Source of the DNA: Linyphia triangularis
Taxonomy: Eukaryota; Arthropoda; Arachnida; Araneae; Linyphiidae
Reading direction: 5' to 3'
DNA length: 64,000 bases
Assembly: GCA_963978545.1 (NCBI GenBank)
Contig: OZ021721.1
Coordinates: forward strand, 42,542,785 to 42,606,784
The notes under the pieces are model-generated. The model was given only the letters and a program-made list of their open reading frames with translations. It searched no databases and was not told the origin of the DNA. The translations under genes were made by a program, and so were the position numbers. This document shows positions 1-11,345 of the stretch, one piece after another. The stretch's first letter is position 1. Every line of letters begins with the position of its first letter.

Positions 1-1857
1 TTTCAATTTGGAGTTTTTTTATTATTATGTGAATTAAATTAAATTTACTGTTATAGTAGTGCGAGGTATCGTATTATTCAGGTTAATTATAAAATACAAA
101 ATAACTATTGATCCTTGTTTTAATTTTTTAGATTTATTTTACTCAACCTTCTCAAATGCATATTCACTATTCAATCAGATAATTACTTCATAAGAGTTTT
201 TTCCGGTTCCTATAGAATTACAGGAAATTATTAAAATATGTTACAAAATATCTTTTAAAACATGCTTTCTTTTCATAAGTGAAATTTCTTAAAGCAAAGC
301 AAAAAAAAAAACTTTTGCACATAAAACTGTACTTTAAATCATTATAATGTATATTAAAAAATAATTTGCGTAATAATTATATATAAAATACAATACCATT
401 AAATTTATAAATAACAATTAGTTTTTTTTTAGACAAAAATTCATAGAAAAAACTATAATTATCTTTAAAATTTGCCTATTGTTCACAATAATTCTTCTTC
501 TTCAGATAAATAATTTTATTTCTTGTAATATGTTAACAATTATATATTATACATGGTTAATAATTTAAATGATCAAATAAAAAATCTTATAATTGAACTG
601 CCAATTAAATTTATACCGTGTATTTTTTTTACCTAAAATCTTGTCTCCTAAATAAATTATTTTCATCTAAAAATCCTGCATAAATTTAAAAAAAATATTG
701 CCTTTATTATCCAAAAGCAAAATTACTGCCGATTTTCCCCAGAGAATCCATTTCCATCTCGCAGTTGCACATTGCCGTCGTGGACACACCTATGCAAGAT
801 TTCTATTGGGAGAAAATTGCAACTACCCCTCCGCGAGCAAAATTGCATATGCAGTGGAAATAGTGCAGCAAGTTCCTCGCATGAGTTTTCTCCCTCGTGG
901 ACACTTACCTTAACCGGGCATTTCTATATCCTGTTTGTAAAGAAATATACATACTCAAGAATTTTACATCACTGTTCACATCTCAGATTAATTTTAAATA
1001 TTTGCTTTTGCATATTTGCTAAAAATAAAAAAAAAACATCTTTTCCTACTTATACACCCTAATATTTTTGACCATCCTACAGAAAACAAATCCTTTTTTT
1101 TTTATTTATGGCTTTATGAAAGTTAAAAACATGCACTAAGATTATTTTAGTCTGAAAGATGTACAAAAACCAAAAGTTGAACAAAAAATTGGGCTCCTTA
1201 TAGTTTTTATTAAGTTTCAAATTTATCTCTTATTGGTGATGGTACTATGATCTTAAGTCAAAGAAAGTACAGTACAGATGCACTATAAGGACCTGGTGAT
1301 GTTTGACACCTTTTGAAGCCAAAATAAACACCTAATTGTAGTTGCTGCAACACTGTTTAGCAAGCGATATAAAAGACGTTACAAATCGAAGATATTTACC
1401 TTTTATATAAAGCCAAGGAAGTTATCAAAATTCGCCAGGACCCTATAGTGCATCTGTATCCAAACAGCAATTGTCACCTGTGCATGTACCTTTGAAAAAG
1501 GAGAAAATAAGTTTGTATTTTTTAGAAACATAGATAACTTTCTAAACCAGAACTAGTAAACTTCCAGAAAACAGCAACTTTAATGAACTTTGAAACTTAA
1601 CTTGCATACATTAAAAATGTAATACCAAAGTATATTTAAACTTACATTTATTCAGAAAACATCACAAAACTGGAATAAACATAAACCCACTAAATTGAAG
1701 CAGAATTCTATATTTAAAATACTTTTTAAAAAGTATTGAGAACTATAAACATAAAACTACTAGAAATGAGTCAATAGGTAAAATGAATATGGAATTGCTG
1801 GAAGTTTTGTGATCCCATCAAAAACAGTTGATTACAGAAAAATAGATTTCAAAAAAT
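1..1857. other. AT-rich flank, no gene seen
   Basis: No coding region could be supported here. The stretch holds A/T runs and a somewhat less AT-rich patch near 720-930 whose short open frames overlap one another and match no family I know. Part of it (about 1200-1885) probably belongs to the 3' untranslated and downstream flank of the minus-strand CFDP1 gene. Confidence 0.5.
1647..1652 (-). terminator. candidate poly(A) signal of CFDP1
   Basis: The plus strand reads tttatt, so the minus strand carries AATAAA about 235 bases past the CFDP1 stop codon. It is the closest canonical hexamer seen downstream. Other hexamers occur by chance in DNA this AT-rich, so use of this one is inferred. Confidence 0.35.
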
Positions 1858-1885
1858 CTATACATCCCCAAGTACAATATAAAGT

Positions 1886-2662
1886 TTACTTTTTCTTTTT
1901 GGATTGTCTAATACTTTTCTCTGCTTCAAATGAGCGTACATCACTTCTTTGCAAAAATCGCTGACGTTCGATAAATCCACCTCTACCTTTATTGAATTTC
2001 TCAAGATCTTCTTCGATTCCTTCTGCCTTTTTAAAAGTTTTCCAATCATACAGAGTCTTTTGCAGAGTTGTCATTTTTTGCTTCTTATTCATGAGAGTGC
2101 CCAGCACTGAATCAATGCCACCACGTTTCTTTGGCAGAACTTTGGTTTCGGAAGCAGTAGCACTCATTGTCGTATTCACTTTCGACAAACTACAATTATG
2201 ACAGCCAAGATTTGAGTCATTGTCAACCGTGAAAGTTTCTCCAGCAAACTCAAACACTTTTTCAACAGGCACTTTTGAATCTTTACACTCAGCCTTTGCA
2301 GGAATAGTTGCAACAGCAGACTGAGTTGTATCCACATCTTTAGAAGCTGTTGTATTAGACTTGGCAGCAGAACTTGACTCAACATCATTCAAAAAACTTT
2401 TCCAAACATCATCCGCATGCTTTTTTGGATCAACTTTAAGCTCCTTAGAATCAACTTCAGGGTTGACATCTTTTTTCACTTCTTCCTTTTGATTTTTAAC
2501 CGATTTCTTTGTTTTCGCACGTTTTGGTTTATCGGTTGCATGTTCGTCTTCACTAATATCTTCATCACCTGAAGATTCACTTGGAGCCACTTCACCAGTT
2601 GGTACATAATCAACATCATCTTCACTGTCAGAAGAAACGGAAACATCAAGAATTGAAGCCAT
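1886..2662 (-). CDS. CFDP1/BCNT-family protein (Drosophila Yeti homologue), intronless
   Basis: Complete 258-residue frame, ATG to TAA, with no intron. The C-terminal region (about residues 180-258) is the BCNT-C domain: KKQKM at 193-197, a DWKTF segment at 206-210, GGFIERQRFLQR at about 228-239 and a basic end. A WKSFLNDV motif at 87-94 matches the short tryptophan motif found in the middle of the vertebrate protein. The N-terminus (1-45) is serine and acid rich (SSDSEDD, SGDEDISEDE) and the 45-80 region is lysine rich, as expected of this disordered nuclear family. Family members are chromatin proteins (yeast Swc5 in the SWR1 H2A.Z-exchange complex; Drosophila Yeti). The vertebrate gene is multi-exonic, so the intronless form here is either an intron-poor ancestral structure or an old functional retrocopy; I see no adjacent A-tail or flanking direct repeat proving retroposition. 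The intact frame argues that it is a working gene. Confidence 0.9.
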   Translation of the reverse strand: MASILDVSVSSDSEDDVDYVPTGEVAPSESSGDEDISEDEHATDKPKRAKTKKSVKNQKEEVKKDVNPEVDSKELKVDPKKHADDVWKSFLNDVESSSAAKSNTTASKDVDTTQSAVATIPAKAECKDSKVPVEKVFEFAGETFTVDNDSNLGCHNCSLSKVNTTMSATASETKVLPKKRGGIDSVLGTLMNKKQKMTTLQKTLYDWKTFKKAEGIEEDLEKFNKGRGGFIERQRFLQRSDVRSFEAEKSIRQSKKKK

Positions 2663-2940
2663 TTAAAAGTCGAGAATTGTTTAACTTCTTACACTTTTAA
2701 ACTACAAAAGACTAGCGAAGTCTACATAATATGAATCAGCTCTTGTGTATCTGTGTTGCCACTAGTTTACAGAAACGATAAAAATATTAAGCACAAAGTG
2801 CGGCATGAAGAAAAGTGAGATGAAAAGTGGAATCTTATGTAAAAGATAGTAGTGATTTAAAAATAATGACCGAAGGGAAAACAGGGAAGTTTTCTGTTCA
2901 ACAAGCAACTCATACCTCCACATAATATAGGAGGAGCATG

Positions 2941-2948
2941 TGACGTCA
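2941..2948. promoter_or_regulatory. palindromic CRE-like site TGACGTCA
   Basis: A perfect TGACGTCA lies 279 bases upstream of the CFDP1 ATG, in a patch richer in G+C than its surroundings. This is the full CREB/ATF palindrome. Its position suits a promoter-proximal site, but binding and use are inferred. Confidence 0.4.
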
Positions 2949-2998
2949 CAAAACTAGCTTATGGAGCGATGCCATCCAAAAACCCTGGCGAACGACAA

Positions 2999-5900
2999 GC
3001 AGGGGTGTAGTGGAGCGGGAACGCGTGGGAACGGCGATCCTTTACCTTTTTAGAAGGAGGAACGGCGTTCCCTAACCTAATATTTTTTTCCCTTTGTATT
3101 TTTTTTTTTTTGCATTTTTTTTTCTTTACTTAGCACTTAACGAAAAGTCAAGTAAGAAAATGAAAAAGTTCTTTCGGGAGAGCTATGCCTTCGTTTTCGA
3201 TCCACAATTTCAGAGCTGGTTCAAGAGTCTGGCACAAACAGTTCTTTGCATCCTTCTCTTGACGAATGTTTCTTCTCTAATTTTAAAGGGAACGCCAATG
3301 ATTTATCATCAAAAATGATGTAACTTTTATTATTATTATTATTATTATTATTTTTTTTTTTTAATTTTTGTATCACCTACTTAATAATTTATTTGTAAAC
3401 CTCGCCCCGTATCTAAGAAATGAATTCGTTCAAGATGAAAAAATAAACGACTATATTAGATTTGTTTTTTAGACCATCCAAAAAAGCGAAGCAAACCTGC
3501 AAATCTGACGGGAAAAAACTGTTTGGGCGCTAAGAATCCAGACTAGTGTAGAATATTGATATTGTGTGAGCTTTTAGGGTGTTTTGAGATCACGGAATTA
3601 TGCATTTATATTGGCTTGCCACATATTGGGAAAATCAAACTGATACGTTGTTTGAACATGACAAAATATATTCAAAATAATATTGATTTTTTAACTGTTA
3701 CTTACTTTAACTCAATACGTAAAAATAATGGAATTGGGTGGTGGCAGGAAGGTGCATGGGAGGATGCTTGCATTCCCCTAGTTGCTTAAATTTTTATAAA
3801 AGTGGAGAAAAAGACAATGTTCTCCTGAAAAAATAAACTGTGTGCCTTTTAATGATAGATTTTATGTTTGTCCTTGTGAGAAGAAAAATAGTTTTGAAAA
3901 ATCAAGGTTTGAATTAAAAAGTGTTTTTTTCCTTTCAACCTTCTAGAAATAATGTTGTCAGCACCCTGCTGGCTTAATGAGTCTGTCCTTTTCCAAAAAT
4001 TGAAGGTATTCACATCTGTTGATGTTACATATTTCATTTTCCATAGTATAATATTATTAATGGTTTTGTATCATTTAAAAATGGGAACATTGAAATTGGG
4101 CTGGGAAATAGTAGGAAAGCAATTTAAATGTATTTTATTTTTAAACGTAGAAGTAAATTATTTTTCAATTTGGAAATGGGAAAGCTTACATTTACAGTTA
4201 TTTGAGAGTTTATTCCAAAAATGTAACAGCAGTTCTTTAAGAAAAATCTATTTTCTCAAATTTCAAAAAATCAACACTAAATGCAGTGGAGACGATTAGA
4301 AGAGGAAGTTGCCCCCAAATCTTTTTTAAAATCTAGTGATTTTGATGGCTGTATCATATAAATTTTGCAGTTTGCTTTCTCCTCCGATTCATACCCACTT
4401 TTGACGATCATTTTCACCTTATCGTCACCATTGTCGAAATAACAAACCGAACTGCATAAGATTTTAAAACCAGGAATTTTCCAAGATAATCTATACGTCT
4501 GTCTGGTAAGTGATGGGTCTACATTTGGATATCCCTCTTAAAATTAGAGATGATTTGGATGATACACAAATTAATATTTTTTCAAGAAATTTTAAATCGA
4601 CTGATGGATTATAACTTTCCAAATGATATTCTTCTAGTAGTTAAATTGCATTTTAATGAATGGAGCAAGTTTTGAAAAGGAAAATAAGGGTCTATCAAGC
4701 AGGCGCGCAACCAATGGTGTTTAGGGTCAGAACCTTCGCTAGGATTCCTAACATCCCTGTGTTTGGCTGTAATGATTTAGATTGTAATGATTGAATAATA
4801 AACTCTTAGCAATCGTAAATAATTTCAAAATAATGCTTTTTAATCTACCAATATTTAGACAGAGTTTGCCAACCGTATCACTTTAAAAGTAGCTATAGGT
4901 CCATGAACTTGGAAATAAATAACGGATTTGTAAATCTCCTAGCATCAAAAAATCATTAAACATTACTTTTTGCCTGGTAAGTTCAATATAAAGTGTCTTT
5001 TAAAAGAAATGTAAAAGTATGGATAGTTCAAAAGTTGTTATAATTGATATAAGGTATCGATGCTACATGCCCTTGTATTTCAAGTGCCATAAATATATAG
5101 TAAAATCAACCTGATATTGATGTTTGTCCGTTAACCTAAAATATTACTCCTTTTGTAATTGAATTTAAATAAACGAAAGAATTTCATATTATTTTATTGT
5201 CTAAAAATATGGATAATATGGGATCTAGATAAAATGTTGTCCCATGTTAGATTGTTTTGTGTTACTCAAAAAATGGACAAAAACCATTTCATTATTTTGT
5301 CATAATGTAGGTGACAGATTAACCCTCTGAGTGTCCAAGTTAATGGGAGAAATTGTAAAAATCCCCCCCCCCCCCCGCAATAATTTTTAAATTTATTTCT
5401 AATTCAAATAAATAATTTTTTTAATTAATTTTATTTATTTTGTTTTAAATGAGTTTAAACTATCATCCTATTAAAAATGTTTAAAAAATATTTTATTTCA
5501 AATTTTATCTATAAATTTAAAAGTGTTGTGTATTGATGGAATAACTGGTGATCAAAGCACGTATATATACGCCCATGACCCTCAGAGGGAAAAACTATTA
5601 ATGATATGTGACAAACATGAGATGAGAAAGTTTTTCACGGAAATTGTTTTTTATACAGTGAAATACTGGAACACACTTAGGTAAAACCCCTTCCTCGGAA
5701 ATTGTCTGGCTGAGCCACCGTTATCAAGAAAGAAGAACTTTCTCTACATTTTAATTTGGAGAAGGAGAAAAAACGTAAAACTCTTAATTGACACCTGTAA
5801 CAATCGCAATCTTTTTAATTCATTTTGAAAACAGATTTCAAAGAGCTACAGAATCTGAGAATTTATTCGAATTCATTGTATGTTAAGGCATCTTTGAAAT

Positions 5901-6462
5901 TCTGGGAGTCAGATGATCAAGTTAAATATAAGCTCCAAAAACACAGATCAGTTGACTACCCTATTAGGATGAGTTCTAAGTCAAATGTGTCTGAATCGCA
6001 ACTTGATCTCTTACAGAAATTTTTCTGAATGAAAATTGTTAAAAGAAATCAAATCAATAATCTGTTTAAAATGTGTTGTAGGTAATCTGTTTAAAAATTG
6101 TTGTAAAAAGTCTGTATAAAAATGTGTGTCTGTAATATGTTTGAAAATATATTTTAATACCTTTATAAAGTGTCAAATAATCTGTTAAAATGGGTTGTGC
6201 AAAGCAAATTGTTTAAAAATTCATATAATGGATTAAAAAAGTATTTAAATAAAAAATGTCTAAACACAATTTTTTTTCTTTTAAATTTTTGATCTGTTAT
6301 GAGATATATTAAGGAAGTATTAATAAAATTATTTATTCTTAGTTGTCATTTTTACTCCCCATCCCCCCCCCCCCCCATCCCCGCATCCCCAAAGAAAAAA
6401 ATATATACGTTTGTAACGATAGCGTTCCCACACCTTTTTATTTTACACTACACCACTGACGA
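2999..6462. repeat. possible decayed element with inverted GTGTAGTG / GTGGGAACG ends
   Basis: Near 3003 the plus strand reads ggggtgtagtggag followed by gtgggaacgg; near 6430-6460 the reverse complement reads ggtgtagtg followed by gtgggaacgc. The two blocks are inverted and keep the same order, which suggests the ends of a 3.4-kb element. The interior has only short broken frames and no recognisable transposase. No target duplication was found. A separate MITE (5323-5589) sits inside. Confidence 0.25.
5323..5589. mobile_element. MITE copy A (ccctctgag ends, TTAA on the left)
   Basis: A 267-bp element beginning ccctctgag and ending with its inverse ctcagaggg, preceded by TTAA. Its body, including a tgttgtgtattg block and a cgtatatatacg palindrome close to the right end, is clearly homologous to 48986-49211. 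The TTAA flank suggests piggyBac-type mobilisation, but the right flank is no longer TTAA. No coding capacity. Confidence 0.6.
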
Positions 6463-6801
6463 CAAGCGACTTGTGGTAGAGCGACCTGGGCCAGGGACGA
6501 CGCGAACGGGGGTGTAGGGGGCGTCTCGCCCCCCCAAAGATTTAGAAAGTTGAACACAGTCGGCAAATTTTCAAAATTCTATCGAAACCTTTTTTTTTAT
6601 AAGTCAATCCACAATAAAATCGAATCGAATGAAAAAAACTAAAAAAATATTAAAAATACCGGAATGCATTTTTGCGACCCGAGTTTGACGAATCGGCATT
6701 TTACTCTAGAAATAGGGGTTTTGGTGTTTTTTTCTCATTATTATTGATTAACTGCGAACCCAAATATAATCATAGACATCTTCATTATCTCACCCCGTCA
6801 A

Positions 6802-6999
6802 ATGTTTTAGAAAGGCGGCAGTCGGCAAATTTCTGAGATCCCTTTTTTAATAATGCCTAGTGAATCATGTTTCAAAAATATTGAATGGAAAAAAGTAAAA
6901 ATGTTTTAGAAAGGCGGCAGTCGGCAAATTTCTGAGATCCCTTTTTTAATAATGCCTAGTGAATCATGTTTCAAAAATATTGAATGGAAAAAAGTAAAA
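6802..6999. repeat. perfect 99-bp tandem duplication
   Basis: Two adjacent 99-base copies, 6802-6900 and 6901-6999, read identically base for base. Each starts atgttttagaaaggcggcag and ends with an A-rich tract. Identity implies a very recent duplication or an assembly artefact. The cagtcggcaaattt core also occurs as a single diverged copy near 6558. Confidence 0.9.
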
Positions 7000-8430
7000 A
7001 TAATTTAAATCGTCAATAGTATTAAAACATCCTGGAAGCAATGCAGAAGTTGAAGGTCGCCAATTTTGAATTGGAGTAAGTGTATCCTTTTTGGCAGGAA
7101 CAGTAAAGACATATTCAATGATATCTTCCTGACATTGGATTATTTTTATGTGTCGGCATAAAATGTAATGACATATTTGTAATAAGTCAAATAACGCCTC
7201 AAAATCCATGATATACACATTAAACGTTATTTACATAAAGTATATATATTGTACATCATGTGAGTTGAATGTTTTATACAAAATTTCAAATCCGAAAAAT
7301 AGACTACGTTTTACAAAATTATTGCAATTAATATCAAGTAGAGCTCCATAAATGATGTTGTGCACTTTATATATTAAAAATGCATTTCCTATATAATGCA
7401 TGCTAAATGTAAACTGGAAGGCGATATCGTATTTATTCCAACAAAATAGGTTTATTACAATACTATCTAAATTTCTTGACGTTTCCCGTGCTCAAGTAGC
7501 TGTGCCCCAAGGCTTGTCCGGCACAACCAGGTTCAAACTATTGCAAATTGTGAAATACCCTTTCACGCCTATCCTCTATTTCGCCACTTTATACACTAAA
7601 CATTGGTAAGAAACTGTGTTTCAGATAAACTAGATCAGTCAAAATACCTATAAAATATTTCAAATTCGATCAGTAGTACCTCAAGATCAGAATAACACTC
7701 TGGATTTGAGTACCCTCATCTCTCCTCTCCCCATAAAAACACTACAGGTACTGTTCCTTTAGTTTGGATTTTTGTGCTAAAAATTATAGATTACATTTTT
7801 TATAGATCTGAATATTTTGTCGCTAAATTCGAAGTTCATAAAAGTAATGAGTTATTTGAGAATAATCTACCTTTCTGCATATAAATAATGTTATAGTTTT
7901 GTTTAATGCTAAAAAGTAATCTATTCATCTTTAGTTCCACTTAGAAAAAATTAGCATTTTCAAGATTACTTTCCTTCTTCCACAAATTATTATTCCTCAA
8001 AAAACGAGTAATATTTCCAGAAATTATTGCTGAAAAACAGAAAAAAAAATCATTACATTCAATCTAGCAGCAGTTATGGTAAAAATATGTACTATTAACT
8101 ATTTTTAAGAAGTAAAAGTTCCTGTGTTTAATGGACGATTCCCGCATTTTTTCCCTTTTTTCTTTTTCCTTTTCGATTCTAAATGTCTCGAAATGACCAT
8201 TAACACAAAAATTTCTATTCTCCATGCTTTTTTTTTGTTTTTTAATTTGCATTTTAAGTTTGTCTGTCAGATTTTTGAGGGAAAACGGACCTTTTTTTTT
8301 GCGTCCATTGTTACGTCACCGCTTCCAAAATATCTCCAAAGGTCACGTGGCGGTTGCTGCAGTTTTGTTTTGAGATTATTTGATAGATTTTTTTTTTTTT
8401 TTAAATGTCTAACATTTTCTACAAAGATTG
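7000..8430. other. no gene recognised
   Basis: AT-rich sequence with short open frames that match nothing I recognise and have no convincing splice context. It is flanked on the left by the 99-bp duplication and on the right by a THAP-domain relic. Confidence 0.5.
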
Positions 8431-8688
8431 TATAGTGGCAATGTGCAAAAGCACAACCATAACAACTCCTGACAAAATTTTTATTTACGTACCACGGAAT
8501 GAAAATACTCTAAAAAAGTGGTGCCAAAAGCGATGAAGAATATGCCACTGTCGACAAAGACTGTACGTTATGTTTGGGAAGATCATTTTGAAGAAAGTTA
8601 CATTTATGATAATTTTTATATTAGGAAAATTAAAGAATGTTTGCCTTTTAAGTTTAAAACAAGCTATATGTTAGGAAAGCTATTCTAA
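8431..8688 (+). pseudogene. THAP zinc-finger domain relic
   Basis: Reading from about 8437 gives a start like MCKSTTITTPDKIFIYVPRN, followed by KKWCQK. One shift of frame near 8535 continues as TVRYVWEDHFEE and runs on to a stop at 8686-8688. The order C, aromatic/VPRN, KKW, then WEDHFE is the pattern of arthropod THAP DNA-binding domains (C2CH zinc-coordinating, the P-element transposase type), where EDHF carries the final zinc-binding histidine. The expected first Cys pair is incomplete and the frame is broken, so I read this as a decayed transposon-derived fragment with no catalytic domain attached. Confidence 0.5.
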
Positions 8689-8730
8689 ATTATTGTAAAC
8701 ATCAAGTGCAAAGTAATGGGTTAAAATTCA

Positions 8731-8872
8731 AAGTCCGGTAAGGATTCTACGCCAAGAATTGTTTACATTAAACCACGCCTACACGCCAAATTATGTTAAC
8801 TTGTCATTAAAAAAAATGGCGGGGCAGACATTTTGGCAAAATCCACCTTGGCGCAGAATTCTTACCGGACTT
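8731..8872. mobile_element. short inverted-repeat MITE (aagtccggtaag ends)
   Basis: Left arm aagtccggtaaggattctac is mirrored by a right arm whose complement reads aagtccggtaagaattctgc, extending through cgccaag on both sides: about 27 bp with three differences. Total length is 142 bp with a non-coding centre. No clear target duplication was identified, so the superfamily is open. Confidence 0.65.
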
Positions 8873-8982
8873 GGATATTGACAACGACCCCCTTTAACCA
8901 AAAAATACCGATATTTTCCCACCAAACTTTTTATTCCAAGCACGACAAAACCATTCAAGTTAATTAAAGCAGGGAACCTTAC

Positions 8983-9110
8983 CTATTGGCTTTTACGCCA
9001 CGGGTTTCCGCTGTTACAAAATCCATATTCCTGCTGAAATAGGCAGCCATCATTGTCGAGTCAATTTTTGGCAAATTGTCCGATTGGCCTCTTACAAAAC
9101 CAAGTTCCAT
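8983..9110 (-). CDS. possible first coding exon of a YqaJ/SWIM-type arthropod gene (fragment)
   Basis: On the minus strand an ATG at 9110 opens 42 codons ending at a consensus donor, AATAG|GTAAGG. Motifs include GQSDNLPKID and FVTAETRGVKAN. From memory, an ID.xM...Y/F....DF.(S/T)AE.RGVK segment begins a family of arthropod proteins that continue with a SWIM-like zinc finger and a YqaJ/RecE-type nuclease domain, often carried by mobile elements. I could find no second exon downstream (below 8980), where a diverged MITE and the THAP relic lie instead, so this is probably an orphaned or truncated copy. About 170 bases upstream is a TGACGTCA site. The family name is recollection, not a search result; coding nature is supported by the open frame plus the donor. 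Confidence 0.4.
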
Positions 9111-9281
9111 TTTTGCAATTAAATAAAAAACAAATACCTACAAAATAGGCGACCAAAAATATTTGAAAAACGGCAATTACTAAGTAGAAACCACAAAGTA
9201 AATAGCTGACACTTTTTGGGTAGAAACCTCACCATAACAAACGGAGCGAAGGGATTACGTAACCGAACCTTTCGGGGCTCT

Positions 9282-9289
9282 TGACGTCA
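9282..9289. promoter_or_regulatory. CRE-like palindrome TGACGTCA
   Basis: Second perfect TGACGTCA in the window, upstream of the isolated minus-strand exon 8983-9110. It sits in a relatively GC-rich stretch (about 9220-9330), as a small promoter might. Regulatory use is inferred from spacing alone. Confidence 0.3.
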
Positions 9290-9329
9290 TACTCAAAATC
9301 TCCCCGTTTTGAGCTGATCGCAATTTGAG

Positions 9330-10329
9330 GGTTTTTTGCGCATTTTCTTTTCTTAATGTTTAAATAACTAATTTTTTTAAAGAACTTTTATTTGAATATT
9401 TAGAAATCAGAAAGAAATTCTTTATAAATATAAATCAATTTCATTCGTTTTAAAAAAATGCGGGAATTGTCCATTGTTAAAAAATTAAATTTTACTATTA
9501 ATTTTCTTTTCAAGATAAAATAAAATCCTTTTTTCTTTTTTGGTTAGGAAAATGTGTTAAAAAGTATTAAAAAAAAATAATAAACAAAACGTTTTACTAA
9601 TTTTGCAATGCAATTATATAGATCATGAGCGCCAACAGGATTATTTTCAGGGAGGTGCAGATCGCAAACAGAAAGAGGCGACATATGTTTTTGTTTAATC
9701 ATTGATTTTTCGAAAATGGGAATTTTATTTGCTAATTGGATAATAGTTAATAGCTGTGCATCAATTTTCTGTTCGAATTGATAAATTTATACCGATATAT
9801 TTTTTTCTTGTAAATTTTACACCTTTTCTTCCATATAACTTTATTTTTCGAAAGCCAGAGGGGAGGGAGTGCAAGTGCATGTTTCTTATGTCCCTGGCAT
9901 TGTATCTGCATTATAAAAATCGTAATGCTTCGCATGGGTAATTTATTTATGTAATAGCAATAGTCCGCCAGAATTTTGCAAAGAACTTTTCCAGAATTTG
10001 TTTCATCAACGTTTATACAATTCTAGACTAAAAACTAGCCTATTTGATCAGTATTTTTCATTTATTTAATTCAATGTGTTGAAAAGCCATTTGCACCCAC
10101 TTTTACGCTTTTAATTAATTTATTCAAAACTGCAATTTTAAAATTAATAAAAAAAAAATTGCATCGAAATTAAGCTTTTGTACTCAGGTTACTGAATTGG
10201 TTTAAGATTGTGGGAAATAATCTTCTATCTATCTTCTATCTGCAAGTGATAAATGCTTATTAAAATGAAATGAATTAAAGTAATTTGAAGAAACTTTAAC
10301 TAAAATGCGATGAGAATTTACGTAAAATT
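9330..10329. other. AT-rich, no gene
   Basis: No supported coding region. Two overlapping antiparallel short frames near 9747-9941 are chance openings with no family match. Confidence 0.5.
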
Positions 10330-10570
10330 TGACATTAATTAAGTTATAATATTTTTAAAACGGTAATTAAACATTAATAAAATTTAATTACACATTAAAT
10401 AAAATAATTCCCAATTAAATAAACCATGCATTAACAATTAGTTATTCATTAATTAATAATTAATTGTGTATTATTTATCAATCAACTATATATTAATTAA
10501 AATTAATTATACACTAACTAAATTAATTAAAATTTATTATAATTTTACATTAATAAAAATTAAGTATGAA
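10330..10570. repeat. low-complexity TTAATT/ATTAAT block
   Basis: Dense, irregular recurrence of attaa, ttaatt and aattaat. No fixed period could be read, so this is low-complexity expansion rather than a satellite. It leads into the gtcggcaaaa block near 10622 that recalls the 6.5-6.9 kb repeats. Confidence 0.6.
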
Positions 10571-10808
10571 TTAGCACCTTAATTGATATTTTTACTTTTA
10601 CACCGGACTTGTCTAAATTTCAGTCGGCAAAATGATGTCTAACGCCCCCCCCAACCGAAATTCTTAGTGACTGCCCTGAGCTGGGCCGATGTAGTTAAGC
10701 ACCTCATTTAGATTAAAGATAGGAACAATTTGAAAGCATTTTATTTATTCCTGAAATTTAAAAAATTAAAATTTAACTTTATGTAAAAACAATAATGTGT
10801 TTAACCAT

Positions 10809-11345
10809 TAATAATAATAATAATAATAAAGGTCTGTACGGTGTGTCCCTCGACAGAAAGCTTCTTAAAATAGGCGTGAAGCACTGAAATTTTCAACTTA
10901 AGTAGTTTTGGCCTTCTAATTAGACTTTTGTCAAGCAGAATGTAAATTTTTAATTAGGTCTTTTAATTAATTTTTAATTAATTAATTTTTTTAAAATTAA
11001 TTACAAAAATCAACTTGTACTAGTGATAGAGCTCTGAAATTTTCAACATAACTAGTTCTGACCTTCTAAATGGCTTTTTGGCAATCAGAATGTTAGAATT
11101 TAAATTAGTTTCTTTTTTTTCTTTTCTTTTTTAATTTAGATGCAATTCTAATAGACGTAGGGATTTGAAATTTTCAACACAAGTAATTGTAGCTTTCTAA
11201 TTGAACTTTTGACGTATATAATGTTAAAATTATTATTAATTATTTTTTTATTTATTGCCTTCTTTACCATTGATTTACAATAAAAGTATATAATTCTGAA
11301 ATTTTAAACATACGTAACCTTCTAATTTTGCTTCTCACAAATACA
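10809..11345 (+). repeat. dispersed tandem repeat, about 130-150-bp units
   Basis: After a (taa)n head, four diverged units recur with anchors near 10861, 11010, 11140 and 11276. Each carries a core like gctctgaaattttcaacata, then agtagtttt, then ccttctaatt and cttttg-caa-cagaatgt. The same unit recurs at 49630-50220 with matching spacing and, inverted, at 11880-12095. No coding content; this is likely the body of a non-autonomous element. Confidence 0.65.

Noticed and set aside
3952..4299. 115-codon plus-strand frame
   Set aside because: No family match, lies in a probable decayed element, and no splice or promoter context.
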